A DNA stretch of 57,929 nt from Betaproteobacteria bacterium (GCA_903970165.1 CAJCHZ010000099.1:1-57929), one strand, 5' to 3'. Positions 26,493-35,581 are shown, numbered from the stretch's first letter. Program-made: numbers and translations. Notes: generated by a model from the letters alone, not told the origin.

Positions 26493-29400
26493 TCACCACA
26501 ACAGCTTCAATCCAAATTGCACCTGGCGCGAGCTTGTTGCTGTGGAAGTGATTACCCCAGCCGTCGGCGAGGGATCGCCCGTGGCGGCCGCGTACACCAC
26601 GGGGTTCGGCGTATTGAAGTTCACTTGGTTGAACAGGTTGAAGATCTCCGCGCGGAATTGCAATCCCAGGCGTTCGGTCAGCGAGAATCGTCGCGACACA
26701 GAAAGGTCCGTTTCGTAGAGATTCGGCCCCTGGAGTGTGTTTCTTCCGACGTTGCCGTATGTGCCGGGCAACGGCTGAAGGAAAGCGTTCGGATTGAGAT
26801 ATTGATTCGGACCGCCCTCGATGATCGATCCCGTAAAATTCGGATTTACGGAAGGGCGCACAGGATTGCGCGTGTCGCCGTCGTTCGACGGGTTATAGGA
26901 AAGCTGCGGCGTAAACGGCAGGCCGGAAAGCAACGTCTGAATTGCGCTGACTTGCCAGTCCACAGCGAACCTTCGGAACCATGGATTGTCTCCAGCAGCT
27001 GCAGAGCGGCCCAAGGGCAAATCGTAGGTTAGGTTGATGACTCCCGCGTTCCTCACGTCGAACGAGGCGCGTCCGTAATCCGCCCTCGGGTCCAGCGGAT
27101 TCGCGACGAAAGCTGGAGAATTTGTCGCCACGCTTGTGTTCATGTTGTCACCGTCGTCGAGCGATTTCGAAAAGGTGTAGACGCCGCGGAACTGCAGCCC
27201 TTTGCCGAGACGCCGATTCACGTCGACCTGCAATCCGTTGTACGAACTGATCCCTTGGGAGAACCAATGAGTCGTGTTCCAGACCGCATTGTTTTCGAGC
27301 GCCGCGCCGGTCGGGTAGTAGAGGGTGCCGTTCGGATATCCCGCTGGGCACGGTGCCGCGGGGCAGACTGTTGGTGTCGGCAGATTTGCATCCACAGAAA
27401 GTAATTCGTGATAACCGTGGGAGCCGATGTAACCGATGCTGAAAATTGTACTGGGAGTCAGCTGGCGTTCGATTTTCAGTGACCATGTGTCGACGGTCGG
27501 CGTCCGCAAATCAGGTTGCACACCACTTGGAATTACCTTTGATCCGGCGTACGTGGCGTCTGGTGCGATCGTTGAGAACGCGATGCTCTTCACGGCATAA
27601 ACCGTGTTGAACGGCCCGTTTTGATCCAGCCGATAACTCAAATTGTCCAGCAGCGCGTAGTACACGCCGAATCCGGCGCGCACGACGGTTTTCTTGGAGG
27701 CGAACGGAGCCCATGCGAGCGCGACACGAGGGGCAGGCAGAAACTTCGCGTTGTTGGAGGTAAAGACGGAGCCGCCCACGGTTGGATCGGTCGCGATGAT
27801 GCCATTCTGATCAAATAGGTAGTTCGAGGCGCGACCGTTTGCTTCATTCCAACCATTCGTAAATTCCGCGCGAAACCCAAAACGCACTTCGAGCGAAGAC
27901 GTTACGCGAATCGCATCCTCGGCGTAGGCTGCGCCTTCCAGCGTTCGCCAACCGAGAGGAGTGAACGAAGGCGCGTAGGTGTAGGTGCTTACTTTCCCTT
28001 GTAGGAAGGTCTGCAGGTTTGTAAACGAGGCCTGGCCATATTGATCCTGAATCAGAGTGTCGTTTGCCTGAATGCGTTGGACCCAACCGCCGAAGGTGAG
28101 CAAGTGCTTTCCGTGGGTGATGGTCAACTGATCGTCACCGGTAAACAGATTGCGAACCGCGGTGAGGTTGCTTCCGGCGTTCGTGCCCCCGTTGGTGATC
28201 TGCGACGCGCCGTTCAAGGTTGTTCCACCGCCAACGACGACTGCGCCGACCGGCTGGTCCTCGTGAATCCAGCCTGCAAGATCTGTGGTCGTGTTGCTAT
28301 CGAAGAAAAAGGCGCCCCGCGAGAAGCCAACCGTGGCGCGATTTACCACTGTTGGGGAAAAGACGTGCGTTTCGCTGAGGCTGGCTACCTGCTCGCGCAG
28401 ATTCACGTTCGTGTACGTGAAAGGATTGCTGGTCGGCGAAAGGGCGGTACTGTCGTCAATGGTGTATATTGCCGCGAGATTGTCGCCCGGGCTGAATACC
28501 TGGTCCACGCGTACTGTTCCGAAATCTTCGCGAACGTGCTGCAGAGGATTGCTGAATGCTTCGGCAATGCCGCTCGAGCTGCCGGACGATGTCAGGATTT
28601 CCGGTCCGTTCGCCACAGGCCAGAGAGCCAGCAGAGGCCGGATGCTCGGCACGGCGCTTGCCCGGGAAGCGTTGTCCGGCACCAGTGTCAAATCGCTGAC
28701 GCCGAGTGACTGCCGGTATCCCTCGTAGTTGCCGAAGAGGAAGGTTTTGTCTCTTACGATCGGGCCGCCAGCCGAACCGCCAAACACATTGCGTCCGAAA
28801 TGCGGAATGTCACCATGGTCGAAGAAATTTCGAGCGTCAAAGATACTGTTGCGCAGAAACTCGTAGACCGACCCATGAAACGCGTTCGTGCCGTTGGCGG
28901 TGACGATATTGATCTGTGCGCCGGGCCGTTTGCCATACTCCGCGCCGTACGTGTCGGTGACGACGGCAAATTCGCGGACCGCATCAACGCCCAGCAACTG
29001 GCCGCTTACACCTCCCGGCGTGTTGTTGATCTCGGAAGCGCTCGTGTATTCCACTCCATTAAGCAGAAAGAGATTTTCCTGCGGCCGGCGCCCGGAGACC
29101 GCAAACATATTTCCGACCACGGAGTTTGAAGTGCCTATTCCACCGGACCGCTGCGAAGTGTAATTGACGATGCCTGGATTCAACGTCAGCAATTGATCGA
29201 AGCTTCGTCCGTTTAGCGGAAGGTTCTTTACTTCGCGCTCGCCAACCAAGCCAGAAGAATCCTCTGTAGAAACTTGGACCGCCGTGGAAAATGCAGGAAC
29301 TTCGATAGTTTGGTGCACGTCTCCGACTTGCAGCTTCAAATCGATTTCTTCGCGCTCCCCGACGGTCAGTCTAATCGCGTGACGGCGGTCCGTCTGAAAG

Positions 29401-29687
29401 CCAGTTTTGGCAGCCGTAATTTCGTATTGTCCAACCGGCAATGCCGCGGCGTTGAACAGACCCGTATCGTCCGTGACCAATCTGCGCTCCGTGTCCGTCT
29501 CCATGTTCCTTATCACGATCGTGGCGCCGGAGACCGGCGCATCGGTCGCATCCGTGACCCTGCCCCAGAAAGAAGAATCCCCCTGCGCAAAAGCCGAAAG
29601 AGCAAGCAATAGCGAAGCGAGCGTGGCGAAGATACCCCGCGCCCTGTATTTTTTAGGTAAAGAGACTGCGAGATGTAGAGAAATCAT
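26493..29687 (-). CDS. TonB-dependent receptor with carboxypeptidase-regulatory N-terminal domain (OAR-like)
   Basis: A protein of about 1064 residues. The ATG at 29687 is preceded by GGAG with a 7-base gap; a TTG two codons earlier is the alternative. A signal peptide (LASLLLALSAFAQ) comes first, then a CarboxypepD_reg-like domain (GRVTDATDAPVSGATIVIRN, ~43-62, to ~120). A plug domain (NLPLNGRSFDQLLTLNPGIV; NLFLLNGVEYTSASEINN; FAVVTDTYGAEYGKRPGAQI) and a long beta-barrel follow. It ends in FGLKLLW, the aromatic C-terminus of outer-membrane proteins. Acidobacteriota carry many such receptors for large substrates. It lies 164 bases beyond the TSUP gene of the sulfate operon on the same strand. 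Its ligand is unknown; a sulfur-containing compound is a guess from position. Confidence 0.9.
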   Translation of the reverse strand: MISLHLAVSLPKKYRARGIFATLASLLLALSAFAQGDSSFWGRVTDATDAPVSGATIVIRNMETDTERRLVTDDTGLFNAAALPVGQYEITAAKTGFQTDRRHAIRLTVGEREEIDLKLQVGDVHQTIEVPAFSTAVQVSTEDSSGLVGEREVKNLPLNGRSFDQLLTLNPGIVNYTSQRSGGIGTSNSVVGNMFAVSGRRPQENLFLLNGVEYTSASEINNTPGGVSGQLLGVDAVREFAVVTDTYGAEYGKRPGAQINIVTANGTNAFHGSVYEFLRNSIFDARNFFDHGDIPHFGRNVFGGSAGGPIVRDKTFLFGNYEGYRQSLGVSDLTLVPDNASRASAVPSIRPLLALWPVANGPEILTSSGSSSGIAEAFSNPLQHVREDFGTVRVDQVFSPGDNLAAIYTIDDSTALSPTSNPFTYTNVNLREQVASLSETHVFSPTVVNRATVGFSRGAFFFDSNTTTDLAGWIHEDQPVGAVVVGGGTTLNGASQITNGGTNAGSNLTAVRNLFTGDDQLTITHGKHLLTFGGWVQRIQANDTLIQDQYGQASFTNLQTFLQGKVSTYTYAPSFTPLGWRTLEGAAYAEDAIRVTSSLEVRFGFRAEFTNGWNEANGRASNYLFDQNGIIATDPTVGGSVFTSNNAKFLPAPRVALAWAPFASKKTVVRAGFGVYYALLDNLSYRLDQNGPFNTVYAVKSIAFSTIAPDATYAGSKVIPSGVQPDLRTPTVDTWSLKIERQLTPSTIFSIGYIGSHGYHELLSVDANLPTPTVCPAAPCPAGYPNGTLYYPTGAALENNAVWNTTHWFSQGISSYNGLQVDVNRRLGKGLQFRGVYTFSKSLDDGDNMNTSVATNSPAFVANPLDPRADYGRASFDVRNAGVINLTYDLPLGRSAAAGDNPWFRRFAVDWQVSAIQTLLSGLPFTPQLSYNPSNDGDTRNPVRPSVNPNFTGSIIEGGPNQYLNPNAFLQPLPGTYGNVGRNTLQGPNLYETDLSVSRRFSLTERLGLQFRAEIFNLFNQVNFNTPNPVVYAAATGDPSPTAGVITSTATSSRQVQFGLKLLW

Positions 29688-29851
29688 TTCCAAGCTCCAT
29701 TTCGTTTTCTTGATTTATGTGCGCAAGGCGCATGTGGTGCGAAATCCGGACTACAGTTCAAGTTGTAGTTTTACTGCTCGAAACAAAAGAGAGGTTCAGC
29801 GACAACAACAACAGGCAACGAGGAGACGAAGAGGAATAGAGGAGAAGCAAG

Positions 29852-30661
29852 TCACGGGTGCACCGTACGAGTCAATCGCGTGTCCAATTTCGTTTCGACG
29901 GCGGCAGACTTTGGAGCAATTGAGTGCACTCCCGACCAAACCAGCTGCAAACCGGCTAGCAGACCGACGGCTGCCACGACGGTCTTCAATTTCTGCGCAG
30001 GCACCCTTCGGGCAAGCAAGCAACCGAGCACCACGCCCGGCAATCCTCCGGCCAGCAATTGCAGGAGCGTCGCCGTGCTGATCGATCCAAACGTCCAGTG
30101 CGCCAAGCTGCCAATCACCGCCAATACCAGGCCGAACAAGATGTCCGTGCCAACCACCTGCGCTGGAGCCATCTCCGAGTAATTCAGCAGCAGCATGGTG
30201 CCGAGCGCGCCCGCGCCAGCGGACGAGAATCCGGATTCAACCCCGATCGGAAATGCCAGCCACGGTAGCCAGCGCGAATTCTTCGAAGCAAAATGAGGAT
30301 TCCGGATGCGGGGAACAAAGGTGATGCTGGAAGAGACCGCCAGCAACAAACCTAGAATGATCACGACTGCGGAGTAGCTCCCGGGCTTTGTGAGGGCGCG
30401 TAGCACGAAGATACCCAGAACGAGGCCCGGCACGGCTCCCATCACCAGCAACCGGAAATATCTTGAATGCACATGGCGGCTCGCCAGATAAAACGGCGCC
30501 GCGACTAACCGCAACACGCCCGCGAAAACAAAAGCTGTCCCCACGGCCTCTCCCGCGGGGAGCCCAACGATCAGTAGCAACGCAGGCACAGTAAAGCTCC
30601 CGCCACCGATTCCGGTTAGCCCGACGATCAACGCGATCCCAAATCCCAGGAGAAAATTCAT
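29852..30661 (-). CDS. TSUP (TauE/SafE) family membrane transporter
   Basis: A 269-residue protein with about eight hydrophobic helices. The ATG at 30661 overlaps the cysH stop (ATGA); longer frames starting upstream lie inside cysH. The N-terminal LIVGLTGIGGGSFTVPALL is the glycine-rich TauE/SafE motif, repeated in the second half as FPIGVESGFSSAGAGALGT. Family members move sulfite, sulfate, sulfoacetate or other small anions. As the fourth gene of a cysDNH operon it is the likely sulfate importer or sulfite exporter; direction cannot be told from sequence. No ABC-type sulfate transporter is encoded nearby, which slightly favours import. Confidence 0.87.
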   Translation of the reverse strand: MNFLLGFGIALIVGLTGIGGGSFTVPALLLIVGLPAGEAVGTAFVFAGVLRLVAAPFYLASRHVHSRYFRLLVMGAVPGLVLGIFVLRALTKPGSYSAVVIILGLLLAVSSSITFVPRIRNPHFASKNSRWLPWLAFPIGVESGFSSAGAGALGTMLLLNYSEMAPAQVVGTDILFGLVLAVIGSLAHWTFGSISTATLLQLLAGGLPGVVLGCLLARRVPAQKLKTVVAAVGLLAGLQLVWSGVHSIAPKSAAVETKLDTRLTRTVHP

Positions 30662-31359
30662 CCGTCTGTTTTCTCCGAAAAAGTATGCATCCCGCATTCG
30701 AGTTTCTTGCCGCCCCATCGCCCGGAACGCGCGTCCGCACCGGATGTGGGAATCGCCGTGCACGGCTCACAGCCGATACTCAGGTAGCCGCGGTCGTACT
30801 GCGGGAGGTACGCGAGTTGATGCTTACCGGTGAATTCCCATACCTGGGCCCACGACCAATCCGCGAGCAGACTGATCTTCAGGAGTGTTTTGCCGCTGGG
30901 TAGTCTGTGGCGCTCGATCTTTTTGAGATTCCGCCTCGTCGGCGATTGCTCGCGCCGCAGCCCCGTAAACCACAAGTCAAACGGCTCCAGCGATTCCATG
31001 AGCGGCTCTACTTTTCGAAGTTGGCAGCACTTCGCAGGGTCGATTTGGTGCAGGATCCCAAATGTCGCTTCCTGTTGCTGTACCGTTGTTTGCTGCACTA
31101 CGTTGACGAGGTTCAGCTTCCAGTCCCTGGTGACTTGATCGCGAAACCGGTAGGTATCGGCGAAGTGATATCCTGTTTCAAGAAATAATACGGGAACGTT
31201 TGGAAGCCGTTGCCGCAAGAGTGAAAGGACGATCATGTCTTCCGCTTGAAAACTACATGTGAGGCAAGCCGGAACCGACGGCATTTGCTCGAAAATAGCT
31301 CGAAGTAAATCCTCAGAATTCAGGGCTTCCGACTTTTCGAAGAGTTGCGCGTCAGACAT
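30658..31359 (-). CDS. cysH: Assimilatory adenylyl-sulfate (APS) reductase
   Basis: A 233-residue protein starting at ATG 31359, 8 bases inside the end of cysN; longer upstream frames belong to cysN. The PAPS-reductase-fold substrate segment (ACLTCSFQAEDMIVLSLL) is near the N-terminus. The CC pair (AKCCQLRKVEPL) and the CxxC pair (SIGCEPCTA) are the [4Fe-4S] ligands that distinguish APS reductases from cluster-free PAPS reductases. ECGMH near the C-terminus holds the catalytic Cys that forms the thiosulfonate intermediate. It reduces APS to sulfite using thioredoxin. This fits the absence of a working APS kinase in the operon. Confidence 0.92.
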   Translation of the reverse strand: MSDAQLFEKSEALNSEDLLRAIFEQMPSVPACLTCSFQAEDMIVLSLLRQRLPNVPVLFLETGYHFADTYRFRDQVTRDWKLNLVNVVQQTTVQQQEATFGILHQIDPAKCCQLRKVEPLMESLEPFDLWFTGLRREQSPTRRNLKKIERHRLPSGKTLLKISLLADWSWAQVWEFTGKHQLAYLPQYDRGYLSIGCEPCTAIPTSGADARSGRWGGKKLECGMHTFSEKTDG

Positions 31360-33073
31360 TTTTCGACTCCTTCTCTGATTGGTTGAACGGGCTATCGATT
31401 CGCAGTTTTTCTGCGTGAGATAGGATCTGCGCGGTGATCTCTTCGAGATTCTTGCGATCTGAATCCGGGCCCAGATTAAATAGCGAATCTCCTGCGACAC
31501 GCTTGAGTGCAACGACGAGCCGTCGCGATGGCTGGTCGATAACCAGAAGAACCGACAAGCCTGCGGAACAAACCGAGGCGAGGAGAGATGGCAAGTACCC
31601 TGAAGAAATCTGATCACCGTTAATTATGATCGTTGCGAATCCGTTCTCGAACAGCGCCCGTGCCGCCGTATTAGTGAGCGACGCACGATTCGGCAGCAGA
31701 AAAACCCCAGGACGGTGTCCGTATCGCGCCGCTTTTTCCGCTGCCAACATAGGTTGATCGTTCGAAACCTGGCGAGCGGTCAAATCCTCGCGCATCATGC
31801 CCGCGCCGACGGTGGCATTCGAAAGCGGATCCAGCAGGATGAAGCTGCCCGTCGCGCGATTCAGTGAATACGGATCGAAGAAGAGAGGCGTGGTCGTTTC
31901 TATATGGACCAACGCAATTCCGTTCATGGTTAAATCGCGCGCAGGTTCCTGCGCGAGCGTGTTGATATCAATGCGATGGCGGATGTCCGTTACGCGCGCT
32001 TTCACCTGGCGCGTCGTGTGCTTCAGCAAGTAGCCAACGTCTTTGCGCAGCGGCTGTTCGTGGAGCCAAACAAGGGAAGCGCTGAATCGATTGGAAATCG
32101 CTGGCGGTTGCGACGGCGAAACTAGCATGTCGCCGCGGCTGAGGTCAATTTCATCGTCCAATTTCAGCGTGATCGACTGCGGCGCGCCCGCTTCATGCAA
32201 TTGGCCGTCAAACGTAACGATCGATTGCACTCGCGTAGTTTGTTTCGAGGGCAATGCCACAACCAGATCCCCGGGGTGAATCGTTCCTGCGGCGATTTGC
32301 CCTGCGAAGCCCCGAAAGGCAGAGTCCGGCCGGATCACCGATTGGATGGGAAACCGGAAATCGGGCAACGCCGAGGCCACTCGTACCGGGACGGTTTCCA
32401 GATGTTCGAGCAGAGTCGACCCGGAGTACCAATTTGTTCTGCCACTGCGATCGACAATGTTGTCGCCTTCCAGCGCACTCACGGGCACGCACTGTACGAG
32501 CGAAAAGTTCAGTGGTTCGACGAGTGAAAGAAATTCTTCCCGCAGCCGAAAGAATGTCGCTTTCGAATAGCCGACGAGATCCATCTTGTTCACGGCTACC
32601 AGGATGTTCGGAATCCCCAGCAACGATGCGATATAGGTGTGCCGCCTCGTTTGCGGCAACAGGCCCTTGCTTGCGTCAAGCAAAATTACCGCCAGTGAAG
32701 CCGTGGAGGCGCCCGTCGCCATATTGCGTGTGTACTGCTCGTGGCCCGGTGTGTCCGCAATAATGAATTTGCGCCGCGCCGTCGCGAAATACCGGTAAGC
32801 AACGTCGATCGTGATGCCTTGTTCGCGTTCCACACGCAAACCATCCGTCAGCAAAGAGAAATCGATCGGACCGCTCGATCGGTTCACGCGGCTCTTTCTT
32901 ACCGACGCGAGCTGATCCTCGTAAACCCCCTTTGCGTCGTACAAAAGCCTCCCAATCAAGGTGGATTTTCCGTCGTCGACACTCCCCGCCGTCGTAAATC
33001 GCAACAATTCTTTCTTCAGGTCCGCCTGAAGGAATTGCTCGAAGGAATCGTGAATAACCGGAGCGGAGGCCAT
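31352..33073 (-). CDS. cysN: Sulfate adenylyltransferase large subunit (GTPase) with degenerate C-terminal kinase-like domain
   Basis: A 573-residue protein. G1 GSVDDGKST (30-38), DTPGHEQY (107-114) and NKMDLVG (162-168) show an intact translation-factor GTPase. Beta-barrel domains run to ~445. Residues ~450-555 form an extra domain beginning RYGHRPGVFLLPN. It has the length and secondary-structure rhythm of the APS kinase part of CysNC/NodQ fusions, but its P-loop is replaced by LPNRASLTN. It should therefore not phosphorylate APS. CysN hydrolyses GTP to drive ATP sulfurylase activity of CysD. The start ATG shares bases with the cysD stop and the end overlaps cysH. Confidence 0.9.
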   Translation of the reverse strand: MASAPVIHDSFEQFLQADLKKELLRFTTAGSVDDGKSTLIGRLLYDAKGVYEDQLASVRKSRVNRSSGPIDFSLLTDGLRVEREQGITIDVAYRYFATARRKFIIADTPGHEQYTRNMATGASTASLAVILLDASKGLLPQTRRHTYIASLLGIPNILVAVNKMDLVGYSKATFFRLREEFLSLVEPLNFSLVQCVPVSALEGDNIVDRSGRTNWYSGSTLLEHLETVPVRVASALPDFRFPIQSVIRPDSAFRGFAGQIAAGTIHPGDLVVALPSKQTTRVQSIVTFDGQLHEAGAPQSITLKLDDEIDLSRGDMLVSPSQPPAISNRFSASLVWLHEQPLRKDVGYLLKHTTRQVKARVTDIRHRIDINTLAQEPARDLTMNGIALVHIETTTPLFFDPYSLNRATGSFILLDPLSNATVGAGMMREDLTARQVSNDQPMLAAEKAARYGHRPGVFLLPNRASLTNTAARALFENGFATIIINGDQISSGYLPSLLASVCSAGLSVLLVIDQPSRRLVVALKRVAGDSLFNLGPDSDRKNLEEITAQILSHAEKLRIDSPFNQSEKESKNV

Positions 33074-34050
33074 CAGAAGTAGCCCTCCCGTTTCTTGAGT
33101 TCCATCGAACCTTCCTCGTCGTGGTCAATGGCCCGGTTTTCCCGCTCTGACCGGCGGAAAGAAACCATTTCCTCGATAATTTTCGGCAGCGTATCCGCGT
33201 CAGACCGAATCGCTCCGGTGCACGGAACGCAGCCGAGGGAGCGCATTCTGCAATTCACAATTTGTGAGGTTTCGCCCGTCAGAATTTCATGCCTGGAATG
33301 GATGAGCACCAAGGAATCGCCGCGGATTACGACCTCTCGTGGTTTCGCAAAATACAAGGGCACAATGGGAATGTTTTCGACGTGGATGTACAGCCAGATA
33401 TCTAGTTCCGTCCAGTTCGAAAGCGGGAAGACGCGGATACTTTCATTCTTGTCAATACGTGAATTGAATAGATTCCACAATTCCGGGCGCTGATTCTTGG
33501 GATCCCATTGCCCGTGTGCGTCCCGGATAGAGTAAATCCGCTCTTTTGCGCGCGATTTTTCTTCGTCGCGTCGCGCCCCGCCGAACGCCGCGTTGAAACC
33601 GCCTTCCTGCAGAACGTCCAACAGAGATTTCGTTTTCAGCAGGCCGCAGCACTTCTGCGTACCGAGTGCGAAGGGATTCGCGCCGCCTGCGATCGCCTCT
33701 TCATTGCGGTGCACAATTAGTTCCGCGCCGATCGACTTCGTATACGAATCGCGAAACGCGATCATTTCCGGAAATTTGTAGCTGGTGTCGACGTGCAGCA
33801 GCGGAAAAGGAATTCTGCCGGGAAAGAACGCCTTCTGCGCCAACCGCAGCATGACCGAAGAGTCTTTGCCGATCGAATAGAGCATCACGGGATTTGAGAA
33901 CTCCGCCGTGGCTTCTCGCAGGATGTAGATGCTCTCCGCCTCCAGCGTCCGCAAATGGCTGAGCCCGCGCCGTGCACCGCCCGAGGCATCCTCGGTTACA
34001 TTAGCGCCGCTCGTGAGCGACTCGATCATCTCTTCTGTGCTGCGCTGCAT
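33073..34050 (-). CDS. cysD: Sulfate adenylyltransferase small subunit
   Basis: A 325-residue protein. Two in-frame ATGs are close together: 34065 and 34050. AAGGAG lies just upstream of the second, so 34050 is preferred. The PP-loop ATP-binding motif is YSIGKDSSVMLRLAQKAF, with the family stretches LHVDTSYKFPEM, GGARRDEEKSRAKER and FPLSNWTELDIW. CysD adenylates sulfate to APS with CysN. It is the first gene of the operon, and its start lies ~41 bases downstream of a strong intrinsic terminator, so operon entry is probably controlled by termination. Confidence 0.92.
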   Translation of the reverse strand: MQRSTEEMIESLTSGANVTEDASGGARRGLSHLRTLEAESIYILREATAEFSNPVMLYSIGKDSSVMLRLAQKAFFPGRIPFPLLHVDTSYKFPEMIAFRDSYTKSIGAELIVHRNEEAIAGGANPFALGTQKCCGLLKTKSLLDVLQEGGFNAAFGGARRDEEKSRAKERIYSIRDAHGQWDPKNQRPELWNLFNSRIDKNESIRVFPLSNWTELDIWLYIHVENIPIVPLYFAKPREVVIRGDSLVLIHSRHEILTGETSQIVNCRMRSLGCVPCTGAIRSDADTLPKIIEEMVSFRRSERENRAIDHDEEGSMELKKREGYF

Positions 34051-34090
34051 CGTTCTCCTTGTCATTCTCGCGTGAAGCAGAACAATTCGG

Positions 34091-34139
34091 CCCCAAAAAA
34101 CAAAAACCCCACCGACCAGGCTCGCTGGCGGTGGGGTTT
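34091..34139 (-). terminator. Intrinsic terminator in the cysD leader
   Basis: Read on the minus strand, AAACCCCACCG (34139-34129) pairs with CGGTGGGGTTT (34114-34104). Inside this, CCAG (34128-34125) pairs with CTGG (34119-34116), giving a ~15-bp stem with one bulged base. A run of TTTTTGTTTTTT follows (34106-34095). This is a strong Rho-independent terminator pointing into cysD, and the cysD start is only ~41 bases past the T-run. A terminator between promoter and first gene is the hallmark of an attenuated leader. Confidence 0.85.
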
Positions 34140-34190
34140 GATACGACTTTTCTAGAGTAAAGTCCTAGATTAGGAGCTCCCCGACGCCAG
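34125..34190 (-). promoter_or_regulatory. Candidate antiterminator of the cys operon leader
   Basis: On the minus strand CTGGCG (34190-34185) can pair with CGCCAG (34130-34125) and GGGG (34182-34179) with CCCC (34136-34133), separated by a 2x2 internal loop. This uses the 5' arm of the terminator stem, so the two structures exclude each other. The enclosed loop holds a small hairpin (GACTTT...AAAGTC). No short Cys-rich leader peptide is visible and no known SAM riboswitch consensus was recognised, so the signal sensed is unknown. Confidence 0.5.
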
Positions 34191-34309
34191 TGTACACCTG
34201 TAGACGACACGTACAATGCGCCCGACATGCGCCGGTGAAAAGCTGGCATGGGTTGGAGGAAATTGACATCCTCAAGACTCTACGATGGAACTTCTCGAAC
34301 TGCAAGCGA

Positions 34310-34585
34310 TTATCGCCTTCTAGATGCCGTCAGCTTTCCGAAAGAATCGAATGTATACATCTGCCCGAGAACTCCAGCCGCGCTGCTCAATGAAGTGATG
34401 GAGCCCAGGCCATCGGCATGGTAGTAGCTAGTGGTTGAACCACGCAGCATAACGAGCGGCTCATCTAAGTTCAGCCCCTGAGAGTACCGCGCGACCACGG
34501 TTCCTGCGCCATTTGTCTCTTCGACCAAGTTGCCATCGGCGTCGTAAGCTGTTTTGTTTGACCATTGCGCAACTAACAGCATCAA
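34310..34585 (-). pseudogene. RHS/YD-repeat protein fragment
   Basis: The frame reads AYDADGNLVEETNGAGTVVARYSQG, spanning a YD-repeat, then YYHADGLGSITSLSSAAG and YTFDSFGKLTASRRR before a stop. This matches the last YD-repeats before the RHS core of polymorphic toxin/wall-associated proteins, which normally continue another 50 or more residues to a variable toxin tip. Both ends are missing, so only ~90 codons of a gene of several kilobases remain. Confidence 0.7.
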
Positions 34586-34805
34586 TCAAGTCCAGGCCAA
34601 CAAGCAATCGGCCCGTTTTTAATGACTCTTGTCTTTTTCCACAAAAAATGGAGCCAGAGGCGGTGCCGCTATCTTTGGCGGCGAAAGAACAAAGACACAC
34701 TACCCCACATCTTGAGGCGACACACCACTGTGAGACATCTAGATGGCCGACAGAGCTGGCTAGACCGAGTTCAAAGCGTCGGGCATGGGGTGCTTGTCCA
34801 CTTCT

Positions 34806-35087
34806 CTAAGCAGCTCGCGTTCTAATTGGTTTAGCCTGTGTGCCTTCCCAATATCTTGCCGAATACGCGTGCAGTTTTTCCGAAAACTGCTGTTCCCACG
34901 AGATGATGGGAAACGAAGGCGGAGCAATTCCGCCAAACCCGAGCCAATCCCGTCCCTAGACCACCTCAACAGGCTCCATCACTTCGTCGCCGATCCCAAT
35001 ATCCACGTGAAAGCGCGCGAACCCTCGACCGTCCATGCGCGCATCGACGGGGTAGCGACTTCCACCCTCGGGCGCTCCGTCCAATAC
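34806..35087 (-). pseudogene. AbiEii-type nucleotidyltransferase toxin relic
   Basis: One minus-strand frame reads VLDGAPEGGSRYPVDARMDG, then GFARFHVDIGIGDEVMEPVEVV, an in-frame TAG (34956-34958), then GRDWLGFGGIAPPSFPIISW and EQQFSEKLHAY before a final stop. The VDIGIGDEV strand and the EQQFSEKLHAY segment with its conserved Lys are the middle and C-terminal motifs of AbiEii/AbiGii nucleotidyltransferases. The N-terminal catalytic motifs are absent. It is unrelated in frame to the longer open frame at 34979-35581. It is a dead type IV toxin gene 6 kb from a second, also damaged, AbiE locus. Confidence 0.65.
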
Positions 35088-35581
35088 GCCGCACGGTCGA
35101 GGCGAAGCAGCCGATCTCCAATACCCCGCCGATCCTGAATATGCCCCACCTCGGGGTCGTACTCAGATGTCGAATTGAAGAAAATTGGTTGACCATAACT
35201 GTGAGCAATGCAATCCAGCAACGTGGCCAGTGACGCGGAGGACGGCGCTGGATGATGTCTTGAACTCGCTGCGTACCATGGCGGTTGTGGAGGCGCTTTT
35301 AGTGGCGGTGGAGGCGGAGGCACGCACCACCGCACCAAAGAGCTCAGCAGGTTAGCCAATGCGATGTGGACGAAAAACGCGCTAGGATCGAGAGCGATTG
35401 ACAGGCTCAGCAAGTCTTCGGCTTTTTGAAAATCCTTCTTTTCGGCATGAATCTTTGACTCAGCTGCAAAATAAAAGCCCGGGGCCAGCATGCCGCCGCA
35501 CTCGCACGTTCCCGCCGCGGCGCAAGTCGAGGGGTGGACCGGGGAACGGGGCTGTGCAGGATCGTCAGGATTCAGGGACAC
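34979..35581 (-). CDS. Hypothetical protein with TPR-like segment, probably composite and non-functional
   Basis: A 200-codon open frame. Residues ~43-80 (KDFQKAEDLLSLSIALDPSAFF) have tetratricopeptide-repeat spacing. This is followed by a proline run (CVPPPPPPLKAPPQPP) and low-quality sequence. Its last ~35 codons overlap, in another frame, the AbiEii relic, which has far better family similarity there. So at most the first half derives from a real gene. Function unknown. Confidence 0.3.
   Translation of the reverse strand: MSLNPDDPAQPRSPVHPSTCAAAGTCECGGMLAPGFYFAAESKIHAEKKDFQKAEDLLSLSIALDPSAFFVHIALANLLSSLVRWCVPPPPPPLKAPPQPPWYAASSRHHPAPSSASLATLLDCIAHSYGQPIFFNSTSEYDPEVGHIQDRRGIGDRLLRLDRAAYWTERPRVEVATPSMRAWTVEGSRAFTWILGSATK

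Noticed and set aside
34091..34200. SAM riboswitch upstream of cysD
   Set aside because: The terminator and competing stem fit a riboswitch, but I could not match the core sequence of the SAM classes I know, so only an unnamed leader is claimed.
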